From contig CACYBC010000127.1 in assembly GCA_902772615.1 (NCBI GenBank), positions 1-8,895 of the forward strand: DNA of 8,895 nucleotides, written 5' to 3'. Positions within the stretch are counted from its first letter, which is position 1. Every line of letters begins with the position of its first letter. Below, piece by piece: positions 1-5,847 of this stretch. The notes under the pieces were generated by a model. That model was not told where the DNA came from and ran no database searches. It saw only the letters and a list, made by a program, of their open reading frames with translations. This DNA comes from an uncultured Ruminococcus sp. (lineage in GTDB: Bacteria; Bacillota; Clostridia; Oscillospirales; Ruminococcaceae). Made by a program: the position numbers and the translations under genes.

Positions 1-234
1 AAGCGCGTACATCCTTGACACGCTCGGCTTGCTGACTGTAGGAGCCACAGGTCCGTAGGTCACCGCTTCCCTGACTCCGTCCCAGTGTTCCATCGGTTTC
101 GGGGATCTGAACCGTTCCGCAGTCGCGTAGGGTATCCCGCGGAAATAATAATGATCGTTGAGAAAACACCCGCGGACTATCCCCTCCGCTGTCTCGACTT
201 CCGTGCGCGCATCGCTGTAGAATCTTCTGTTCAT
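1..234 (-). CDS. Type-B carboxylesterase, N-terminal part only (EstD, cut by left window edge)
   Basis: Reading the minus strand from the ATG at 232-234 gives 78 open codons that run off the left edge. The fragment matches the start of the type-B carboxylesterase fold: a short strand-turn-strand (EGIVRG), then YYFRGIPYATAERF at about residues 29-42, then a W-D-G block (HWDG) at residues 50-53. This layout follows EstC (HFLGVRYGTAKRF, then PWEG) rather than EstA/EstB, because the PPVGxLRW segment is missing. A strong ribosome binding site, GGAGGAG at 240-246, sits 5 bases before the ATG and fixes the start. The gene begins 45 bases after the stop of the DUF2284 gene, so the two are probably co-transcribed. 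The catalytic Ser, Glu and His lie outside the window, so activity cannot be judged. No signal peptide is visible. Family assignment is fairly firm from the N-terminal motif alone; substrate unknown. Confidence 0.82.
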   Translation of the reverse strand, partial: MNRRFYSDARTEVETAEGIVRGCFLNDHYYFRGIPYATAERFRSPKPMEHWDGVREAVTYGPVAPTVSKPSVSRMYAL

Positions 235-279
235 TTATACTCCTCCGCTCATAGGATCCTTTATCGCTGTCCGTACCTG

Positions 280-807
280 TCACCAGAGTATGGCTGCGTT
301 GTACGCTATAGTGCCCTCGCCATAATAATATAGGACGTTGTTGTCCCTGCACAGCTGCGTGATGAAGATGCCGTACCCCTCCAGTGCTTCTATCCTCTTA
401 TCCGGGAATCTGCAGGGCTCAGGTCTTGCGCATTTCTCGCAGAATCTGCATCCTCCCGCGCCAAGCGCTAGGCAGTCGGGGTATTCTTCCGTCATGATGT
501 CCTTGAGCCTTCTGATGCCGTCAGCCAGTCTTTTCCCCGTCTCGGCATACATCTTCCTGTCTATGCGCTTCGACGATCTTCCGATGCACTGGAGGATCAG
601 CCCGTGCTCATAGCTCTGCAGCTTGGCGTTGTCCTCCTCTGCCGTCGAATGCGGAGGACATCCCCAGTTCGCCCCATAGCCGCCGCACTTGTTCGTTGCG
701 CATGTGTCTCTGACCATCTGGCTCTGGACGAATGTCTTGGGGTCCAGGGGGTTCACTTCGTCGAACCCGCATTCCTTTGCGATCTCAATGATCCTCTCTG
801 TTGTCAT
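280..807 (-). CDS. DUF2284 family Cys-rich, probable metal/iron-sulfur binding protein
   Basis: A 175-residue soluble protein with 11 cysteines. The N-terminal half carries C36-x4-C41 followed by WGCPPH, with C50 just before the two prolines. The C-terminal half carries C120-x2-C123-x2-C126-x5-C132 (GGCRFCEKCARPEPCRFP), a ferredoxin-like spacing that could hold a [4Fe-4S] cluster. This two-block pattern is the hallmark of DUF2284, annotated as predicted metal-binding and common in anaerobic bacteria and archaea; no reaction is established for the family. The start at 805-807 is supported by GGAGG at 814-818, 6 bases upstream. The length looks complete and the gene ends in TGA. It lies 130 bases after the MFS gene, with a hairpin between, and 45 bases before EstD. 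A redox or electron-transfer role beside the esterases is inference. Family call is strong, function unknown. Confidence 0.87.
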   Translation of the reverse strand: MTTERIIEIAKECGFDEVNPLDPKTFVQSQMVRDTCATNKCGGYGANWGCPPHSTAEEDNAKLQSYEHGLILQCIGRSSKRIDRKMYAETGKRLADGIRRLKDIMTEEYPDCLALGAGGCRFCEKCARPEPCRFPDKRIEALEGYGIFITQLCRDNNVLYYYGEGTIAYNAAILW

Positions 808-879
808 CTACTGCCTCCGATCCTCCTGCAGATCTGTTCTGCCTGCACGGTGTCTTTCTTATTATCTTCAGTTTAAGAT

Positions 880-910
880 GAGCCTGATGAAAATGCAATT
901 CATCAGGCTC
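880..910 (-). terminator. Perfect 12-bp inverted repeat after the MFS gene, possible terminator
   Basis: The arms at 880-891 (gagcctgatgaa) and 899-910 (ttcatcaggctc) are exact reverse complements, with a 7-base loop. The repeat starts 27 bases after the MFS stop codon, where a transcript end is expected. On the minus-strand transcript the stem is followed by AUCUUAAAC, not a run of U, so this is not a textbook intrinsic terminator. On the plus strand it is followed by taggtttt, but no gene there needs it. It could be a weak terminator, a 3'-end stabiliser, or a boundary between the MFS and DUF2284 transcripts. The remaining gap bases, 808-879, hold the DUF2284 ribosome binding site and no convincing promoter; a GATAAT-like -10 at 861-866 has no good -35. 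Confidence 0.5.
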
Positions 911-937
911 TAGGTTTTAATGTCTGTTTACTACGGT

Positions 938-2365
938 CTATTCCTTATCCTTCGTCTTTACGATCTTAGCCGTGCGTATGCCAAGCAGATCCCTGAGCAT
1001 ATCCGAGGTGGTGAAATTCCTGTCGTTCTCAAAGCCGGGGATCATGACCATCGCCGTAGTGAAGCGCATGACCACCGCCGTCAGGATCGCGCACTGGTAG
1101 CGGTTCAGGGACAGCGGAAGCGCCTTCCCCTCGAGGAACTCCAGCATGCTTCCTCCCAGCATAATGCCGCAGAAGGTTCCCAGCAACGCGGTCACGCAGC
1201 CGAACACCGCAAGAGCCCCGGCTCTGTTCTCGTCGCTGGTCAGCGACAGCTGAAGATTCGATGCCACCAGGTTCGTTCCGCTCCAGAAGATGGAGCCGAT
1301 GCCGTAATAGAGCATGATCGGCCAGACCTCGTGAGGTCTCGCCAGCATGAACAGAAGCTGCACGAGAGAGGCTCCGGTCGCGGCTATCCTGAGGACCGGC
1401 TTGAAACCGTAGCGTATGGCCAGATGGCTCCAGATGCGCACGGCGATCATGGATACGATATTGGAGGTGATGCTTCCGAACAGCGTCATCTGTGTATATG
1501 TTATACCGAGCTCATTTACTGCGTATCTGTTGAGGTATGAGCCGACGAAGTTTGCGCAGAAGCACCACATGGTCCAGAAGATAAGGAAATGACGGAACCT
1601 GCTGTTGTCAAATATCCCGGATCCCAGGGCTTTGATGCTCGGTTTTACCGGATCCGACAGGTAGACTTCCTTGCATCCGGCGTACATCAGCATATCGAGG
1701 ATGCCTGCGGCTCCTCCTATCGCGAACAGCACAACATATCTTGTATAGCTCGAAAGATGGTCCATGAGGAAGCCTGTTCCGAGTCCAGACACGATGCTCA
1801 CCAGAGCATTTATTGAATCCCTGGTCGAGAGCCATGTGCCCCTGATGGCGGGAGGCGTCAGGTCGCCCAGCCACGGAAACCAGCTGACCTGGATAAGAGC
1901 ATTGAGCGAGGATGCGATGCCGACAAGGAACAGCAGAGCCCACATCCGCAGGTTGGAGACCTTGTCCGGAAGCAGGATGGGAATGAGTCCCACCATGAGC
2001 CACAGGACGCGGGACGCGATGCCGTAGGTCAGCAGATATCTCTTTCTCCTGTGCGTATAGTTTACCAGCATCGCTGCAGGTATCTGCAGGAGAACGGTCA
2101 CCTGAGGCACTGCGTTCAGGATCCCGAACGCCAGATCCCCCGCGCCGAGGTCGTTCGCGAGCCCTATCATGGGGCTGCTCCCCGCGGCGCAGATGTTTCC
2201 GCAGATGACTCCGAGCAGATTGCTGATGAGCATGAGCCTCAGGCTTCTCACCACATCAGGCTCTAGCCCGTGCCTTTTCATCGCAGCTTCAAGGTCAGCT
2301 GTCGGAGAAAGACTGCGCCTGCCGATCCTCTGTTTTATTCTGTAAAGCAATAGTCTGATCTTCAT
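938..2365 (-). CDS. MFS transporter, 12 membrane segments
   Basis: A 475-residue hydrophobic protein. A basic, cytoplasmic-looking N-terminal tail of about 40 residues (many R/K) is followed by roughly 12 hydrophobic segments, near residues 44-66, 76-102, 111-133, 139-160, 183-203, 207-230, 256-278, 290-312, 322-342, 346-370, 383-405 and 422-444. A basic loop THRRKR at 104-109, between segments 2 and 3, sits where the MFS motif A loop lies. A conserved-looking SWFPWLGDLTPPAIRG stretch at 161-176 falls between segments 4 and 5. The central loop around residues 232-255 divides the two six-helix halves, as expected for the Major Facilitator Superfamily. The usual ribosome binding site is weak here (GGA 7 bases before the ATG), so translation may be low; an internal Met29 start is possible. 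It lies between the flavin reductase gene (83-base gap) and DUF2284. Transport of an ester substrate or its product is inferred from context only; direction and substrate are not evident. Confidence 0.9.
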   Translation of the reverse strand: MKIRLLLYRIKQRIGRRSLSPTADLEAAMKRHGLEPDVVRSLRLMLISNLLGVICGNICAAGSSPMIGLANDLGAGDLAFGILNAVPQVTVLLQIPAAMLVNYTHRRKRYLLTYGIASRVLWLMVGLIPILLPDKVSNLRMWALLFLVGIASSLNALIQVSWFPWLGDLTPPAIRGTWLSTRDSINALVSIVSGLGTGFLMDHLSSYTRYVVLFAIGGAAGILDMLMYAGCKEVYLSDPVKPSIKALGSGIFDNSRFRHFLIFWTMWCFCANFVGSYLNRYAVNELGITYTQMTLFGSITSNIVSMIAVRIWSHLAIRYGFKPVLRIAATGASLVQLLFMLARPHEVWPIMLYYGIGSIFWSGTNLVASNLQLSLTSDENRAGALAVFGCVTALLGTFCGIMLGGSMLEFLEGKALPLSLNRYQCAILTAVVMRFTTAMVMIPGFENDRNFTTSDMLRDLLGIRTAKIVKTKDKE

Positions 2366-2402
2366 GAATCGATCCAGTCCTGAATGTGATCAAAACCCTT
2401 CT

Positions 2403-2431
2403 TTCATATTACTCTTCCGTTCTGCGGACAA
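2403..2431 (-). promoter_or_regulatory. Weak candidate promoter before the MFS gene
   Basis: On the minus strand TTGTCC (2426-2431) and TATGAA (2403-2408) are separated by 17 bases, each matching four of six sigma-70 consensus positions. They lie in the 84-base gap upstream of the MFS start. The match is modest and could be chance. The rest of this gap shows an A8 tract just after the flavin reductase stop (minus strand) and nothing else. Confidence 0.22.
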
Positions 2432-2449
2432 TGGCACAGCTGTTTTTTT

Positions 2450-2986
2450 TCATTTCTCACTGACATCCAGTATGTCTCCGATAAAGAGCCAGTGCGGCTG
2501 CCAGTCGCCGTTCTCATCCACCGGATAGACCTTTGGATTAACCCTGTAATAGTCCTGGATATCGGTCACCAGATCCTCTCTGGCCAGCTGATGCTGATAG
2601 AGCTTGCGGCAGAGAAAAGTCAGATCCGCCTCCTCATATGTAACGCTGCTGCCGAAGGCCACTGGCGTCAGACCGGATTCAGAGACCTTGTCATGATCTC
2701 TGCCTGAGCGGGACCCCATGATACCGAGCGCACCTCTGTATTTCTCAGGGAAGAAGCTGACTGTGAAATGATCGCTTTCCAGCATGACGTCACGCGTATA
2801 CCGCGCGGGATGCAGATACACCGTAACTATGGAACCTCCAGAACCGGGACGCCCCCATATAGTGCCGAGGCTTCCCCATCCCACGGTGCAGGAATTGAAA
2901 TGATCCATATTCCCCGCTGTGACAAGAGCCCATCGCTTCGCGAAAAGCTCAAACACCTTATATTCTTTCCCTTCCCAGACAGCCAT
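2450..2986 (-). CDS. Flavin reductase-like FMN-binding split-barrel protein
   Basis: A 178-residue soluble protein with the features of the flavin reductase-like domain (PF01613/COG1853 group): an opening strand WALVTAG at 19-25, a polar loop NSCTVGWGSLGTIWGRP at 31-47 where FMN phosphate contacts are made in this family, VYLHPARYTRDVMLE at 56-70, FTVSFFP at 74-80, and LGIMGSRSGRDHDKV at 87-101. Members bind FMN and either reduce flavin with NAD(P)H or serve as FMN-dependent redox proteins; the exact activity cannot be told from sequence. The length is typical for a single domain. The start at 2984-2986 has GGAG 4 bases and AAGGA 10 bases upstream, so the site is adequate but not ideal. It follows EstC after a 124-base gap that carries a long hairpin and a candidate promoter, and precedes the MFS gene. 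A redox step on esterase products is inference. Confidence 0.88.
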   Translation of the reverse strand: MAVWEGKEYKVFELFAKRWALVTAGNMDHFNSCTVGWGSLGTIWGRPGSGGSIVTVYLHPARYTRDVMLESDHFTVSFFPEKYRGALGIMGSRSGRDHDKVSESGLTPVAFGSSVTYEEADLTFLCRKLYQHQLAREDLVTDIQDYYRVNPKVYPVDENGDWQPHWLFIGDILDVSEK

Positions 2987-3019
2987 ACTGCTCCATTCCT
3001 TTTCTTCTCTTCTCTATTG

Positions 3020-3048
3020 ATTTTACCATTTTAAGGTACAGGCGTGAA
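3020..3048 (-). promoter_or_regulatory. Candidate promoter for the flavin reductase gene
   Basis: On the minus strand TTCACG (3043-3048, four of six to the -35 consensus) and TAAAAT (3020-3025, five of six to the -10) are spaced by exactly 17 bases, placing a start site near 3013 and leaving a leader of about 27 bases with the ribosome binding site. The -35 lies inside one arm of the hairpin at 3037-3083, so the two elements may interact or one may be fortuitous. A second TAAAAT occurs at 3028-3033. Confidence 0.33.
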
Positions 3049-3083
3049 AGCCCGCTGCAAGGCAGAAGGCATCCACGCCTGTA
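3037..3083 (-). repeat. Long imperfect hairpin between EstC and the flavin reductase gene
   Basis: The outer arms 3037-3046 (tacaggcgtg) and 3074-3083 (cacgcctgta) are exact reverse complements over 10 bp. The inner bases continue the stem on the minus-strand RNA: G-U and A-U pairs, a U-U mismatch, GCC/GGC, a U-G wobble, a U-C mismatch, then CUGC/GCAG closing a 3-base loop. The stem thus spans 22 positions with two mismatches. It begins 27 bases after the EstC stop codon. The RNA after the stem reads CCUUAAAAU with no U-tract, so termination is uncertain. It may be a 3'-end or processing hairpin, an attenuator, or a dispersed palindromic repeat. Confidence 0.6.
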
Positions 3084-3110
3084 TTATTCCGTGTGTTTCA
3101 GATCCGCGTT

Positions 3111-4655
3111 TCAGCTCTGGGAATGGATCTCGGACCAGGTAGGTATCCTGCTTATGCTCTTCATGTACGCCATCAGATCCGCGTCATGGTCTGCCCTGCA
3201 CTCCGTGCTGTCGCCGAATACCATGCACGCGTGATCGCTCTCGGTATAAGGCCTCCAGCATTCAGGAAGTTTATTATGATTCGGGTCGCCCGTCCTCACG
3301 AACTGCATCCAGGCATTGAATATCTCATCCTGGAAGCGCCATGTCTTTTCCCCGTTTATCACGGCAGGCTGCAGAGGAACGTTGTGGAACGTGAAGGGAA
3401 GCTCCGCACCGTGATAACTCATGTATCCTCCGCCCAGCGCGAGCTCATATGTGAGCATGTACTGATAGGTAGGCGCATTCATCTCCGCCCTCATTCTGCT
3501 GTAATTCACTATCAGAGGCCTGAAATTGTAATGATCCAGATTCTTCGCATAGCAGCTGTTCACGCCGGGATAGGCTTTCTCAAATTCTCTCTTCACGCCT
3601 TCTGCCGCAGGTCCGTACACCTCTTTGAGCATTTCAAGTTTCTGTTCATCGCTGAGGGCTGACTTATCGACGAAGTCGATCCTCTGCCCGAATTCGTTCA
3701 GAGCAGAACCCAGGATGACCGGTATGCAGGCCGTCTCTTTTCTCAGTCCGGCCACGGTGTGATCCCCTATGAATGTTCCCGCTCCCTGGGTAGGCAGCCA
3801 GAACATCTGGTTATCGTATGTCCGTGTGCAGAGCTCCATCATCTCATCGACAGGCATCTCCGAGAGTCTGTCAACTCCTCCCGCCGCTTTGGCCAGTTTC
3901 TCCGCCCACTCCGCGGATTCTTCCGGTGTCGGCCATTTGAGGTGCTCGTTCTGGATCAGTCCGCTCTGCATTATCACTTTGTGATACAGCCCGTCAGCCG
4001 CCGGCATCTGCATGAGCGCGGAGATCTTTCCGCCTCCGCCCGAATGCCCGTAGATCGTGACATTATCGGGGTCGCCTCCGAAAGCCGAGATGTTGTTTTT
4101 TACCCACTTCAGCGCCAGGACAAGGTCCAGGAGTCCCAGATTGCCTGAATCGGCATACTCCTCACCGTAGCCGGAGAGGTTCATGTATGCGAGAGCTCCC
4201 AGGCGGTGGTTCACCGAAACGCATACGACGTCCCCGTACTTCGCGGTGTTATGTCCTTCATATACAGCCAGATGAATGGCGTTTCCGGAAGAAAATGCTC
4301 CTCCGTGTATCCAGAACATGACCGGCTTCTTTGCGTCAGGATCAAGTGATCCTGTCCAGATATTCAGATTCAAGCAGTCCTCGGAATCGGGCCAGAGCAC
4401 CGGAGAAGAAAGCAGTGTGTCTCTCAGCCCGAATTTCAGGAGCGGGTTAGGACACACATATCCGTAGTCCGTCGCGGTCCTGCATCCTTCCCAGGGCGTC
4501 TCAGGCGCAGCGGGAAGGAATCTCTTCGCGGTTCCGTACCTCACTCCGAGAAAATGATATATGTCTTCCTTAATGTATCCTCTGAGCATGCCGTTTTCTG
4601 TCATGACCTCTGCGATTCCGGGTCCGCATGCAAATTCTGTCCTGATACTGCTCAT
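3111..4655 (-). CDS. Type-B carboxylesterase (EstC)
   Basis: A 514-residue alpha/beta hydrolase of the type-B carboxylesterase/lipase family (PF00135; the group that includes bacterial p-nitrobenzyl esterases), near full family length. Motifs in order: HFLGVRYGTAKRF at 34-46, SEDCLNLNIW at 91-100, oxyanion-hole HGGAF at 117-121, GNLGLLDLVLALKWVKNNI at 171-189, AFGGDP at 191-196, nucleophile elbow GHSGG at 203-207 (Ser205), acid region ALNEFG (Glu321), and YHGAELPFTF with the catalytic His415. The triad is therefore complete and the enzyme is likely active on ester substrates. No signal peptide, so probably cytoplasmic. The start at 4653-4655 is fixed by AGGAGG at 4660-4665, 4 bases upstream. 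It lacks the PPVGxLRW segment found in EstA/EstB and resembles the EstD fragment. It follows the BD-FAE-like hydrolase by 68 bases, a gap containing only its ribosome binding site and a weak inverted repeat. Confidence 0.94.
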   Translation of the reverse strand: MSSIRTEFACGPGIAEVMTENGMLRGYIKEDIYHFLGVRYGTAKRFLPAAPETPWEGCRTATDYGYVCPNPLLKFGLRDTLLSSPVLWPDSEDCLNLNIWTGSLDPDAKKPVMFWIHGGAFSSGNAIHLAVYEGHNTAKYGDVVCVSVNHRLGALAYMNLSGYGEEYADSGNLGLLDLVLALKWVKNNISAFGGDPDNVTIYGHSGGGGKISALMQMPAADGLYHKVIMQSGLIQNEHLKWPTPEESAEWAEKLAKAAGGVDRLSEMPVDEMMELCTRTYDNQMFWLPTQGAGTFIGDHTVAGLRKETACIPVILGSALNEFGQRIDFVDKSALSDEQKLEMLKEVYGPAAEGVKREFEKAYPGVNSCYAKNLDHYNFRPLIVNYSRMRAEMNAPTYQYMLTYELALGGGYMSYHGAELPFTFHNVPLQPAVINGEKTWRFQDEIFNAWMQFVRTGDPNHNKLPECWRPYTESDHACMVFGDSTECRADHDADLMAYMKSISRIPTWSEIHSQS

Positions 4656-4723
4656 GTTGCCTCCTCAGTTGTTAGACCAGATCTGTCACTTCTGATATCT
4701 CAGCCGTCGCTGATCTATGCCTG

Positions 4724-5770
4724 TTAATTTCTGTATATCTCCGTCATAAAAGCGTCACACAGTGTTCTCCACTGATAATAATTTGGATGTTCTATCTCTC
4801 CGAGAATAGCGTTGCCTACCCCGCCGTGAGGGCAGTTGACGAAAGTATGCATCTCGACGGTGACTCCGTGAGAGCGCAGATCTTCCGCATAAGGCGCTAT
4901 GTTCGGTATATTGAAATCCTTCTCTCCGACTATCACGATCGTCGGAGGATACTCCACTCCGTTCCAGTCGAAAGGCTCGCCGAGGAATCTCGGACCATAT
5001 ACACAGAGGAAAACGTCGGGGCATCCGCTGTATGAGTCAAGCTCGTCAGGCTCATATTCCGGAAAAGCATCCTTCACAGACCTGCCACCGGAAAAATGCT
5101 GGATGTTGTGTTCTCCCGTGAGTCCTCCGTTGGAGTATCCGGCAAAAGCCACGCGGTCGTTTTTGATGCGGTATTTCCCGCTGTTTGCCCTGACATACTG
5201 CACCGCTCTGGCAACATCCGCCCCGGCTTCCTTTCCGCTCCAGGGATTTGCATTGGGGCGGTTCATAAGAATGAAGCACTGATATCCGAGCTCGTTCATC
5301 TCAAGACTTGCCTGATAGCACTCCAGAAGGATATTGGATCCGTGATCGCCGCCGGCCGACATGATTATGGCGCCTTTCGGAGCAACATCTTCCGGCAGAA
5401 GCATCTCATACATGAACGGAGCGTAATCCGGATCATGTGTATACCTGAGATCGGAATTATCAGTATACTCCGTCTCTGTCGGCATATTTCCTTCTTTCCA
5501 GAGAATGATGCGCTGCGGCACTTCGCTGAAACGACTGCCGCCGACCTCCTCTATTACTTCTCCAAACTCGCTCACTCGTCTGCCGAGCTCATCCAGATCT
5601 GTGATAGCCCTCATCTCTGCTTCCTTTTTATAAAGCTTTACCAGCTCATCTTTCGGGTAGCATACGCAGTCTTCGTAGATCTTCACTGCCTCATGGGCGT
5701 AAGGCCTCAGGATCCTGCTAAATGGTTCCTGCGCCTTGAATTGTTCCTTAAGTCTGTCAAGTATCCCCAT
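4724..5770 (-). CDS. Alpha/beta hydrolase (acetyl esterase/BD-FAE-like) with N-terminal helical extension
   Basis: A 348-residue protein, distinct from its type-B neighbours. Residues 1 to about 88 are charged and probably helical, with no recognised motif; the alpha/beta hydrolase core follows. In the core, IIMSAGGDHGSN at 135-146 occupies the place of the usual HGGG oxyanion motif. GYSNGG at 211-216 is the nucleophile elbow (Ser213), VGEKDFNIP at 281-289 gives the likely acid Asp285, and CPHGGVGN at 313-320 gives the catalytic His315. The His-Gly context and the small size fit the COG0657/BD-FAE type of esterase; a peptidase of the same fold cannot be excluded. No signal peptide. The start at 5768-5770 has AGGAGAGG at 5781-5788, 10 bases upstream, slightly long. 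It lies 77 bases after EstB and 68 before EstC, consistent with one operon. Confidence 0.84.
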   Translation of the reverse strand: MGILDRLKEQFKAQEPFSRILRPYAHEAVKIYEDCVCYPKDELVKLYKKEAEMRAITDLDELGRRVSEFGEVIEEVGGSRFSEVPQRIILWKEGNMPTETEYTDNSDLRYTHDPDYAPFMYEMLLPEDVAPKGAIIMSAGGDHGSNILLECYQASLEMNELGYQCFILMNRPNANPWSGKEAGADVARAVQYVRANSGKYRIKNDRVAFAGYSNGGLTGEHNIQHFSGGRSVKDAFPEYEPDELDSYSGCPDVFLCVYGPRFLGEPFDWNGVEYPPTIVIVGEKDFNIPNIAPYAEDLRSHGVTVEMHTFVNCPHGGVGNAILGEIEHPNYYQWRTLCDAFMTEIYRN

Positions 5771-5808
5771 TTATCAAACACCTCTCCTGTATTTATGAAT
5801 GTAGTTTT

Positions 5809-5832
5809 CCGGCACGCTGCCGGCAGCCGGCA
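5809..5832 (-). repeat. Three-armed GCCGGC inverted repeat between EstB and the alpha/beta hydrolase
   Basis: Three related arms lie in a row: ccggca (5809-5814), tgccggc (5818-5824) and gccggca (5826-5832). The middle arm is complementary to each flank, so two mutually exclusive hairpins can form, one with a 3-base loop and six perfect G/C-rich pairs. The block begins 15 bases after the EstB stop codon. On the minus strand it is followed by AAAAC rather than a U-tract, so it is not a standard terminator. It could tune expression of the downstream gene or stabilise the EstB 3' end. Nothing else is seen in the rest of the gap beyond the downstream ribosome binding site. Confidence 0.55.
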
Positions 5833-5847
5833 GGATAGTGACTTTAT

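Noticed and set aside
85..333. Plus-strand 82-residue open frame across the EstD/DUF2284 junction
   Set aside because: The minus strand here encodes a clear esterase N-terminus with a strong ribosome binding site; the plus frame has neither.
920..1540. 206-residue plus-strand open frame
   Set aside because: It is antisense to the MFS gene, low-complexity (His/Arg/Gln-rich) and has no ribosome binding site or family resemblance.
2442..2450. T-run on the plus strand after the flavin reductase gene as a terminator tail
   Set aside because: On the transcribed minus strand it is an A-run, and no stable stem precedes it in either direction.
4693..4718. Inverted repeat (tcagc / gctga with partial extension) in the gap between the small hydrolase and EstC
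   Set aside because: Only five perfect pairs with a 4-base loop and no U-tract; too weak to call as a terminator.
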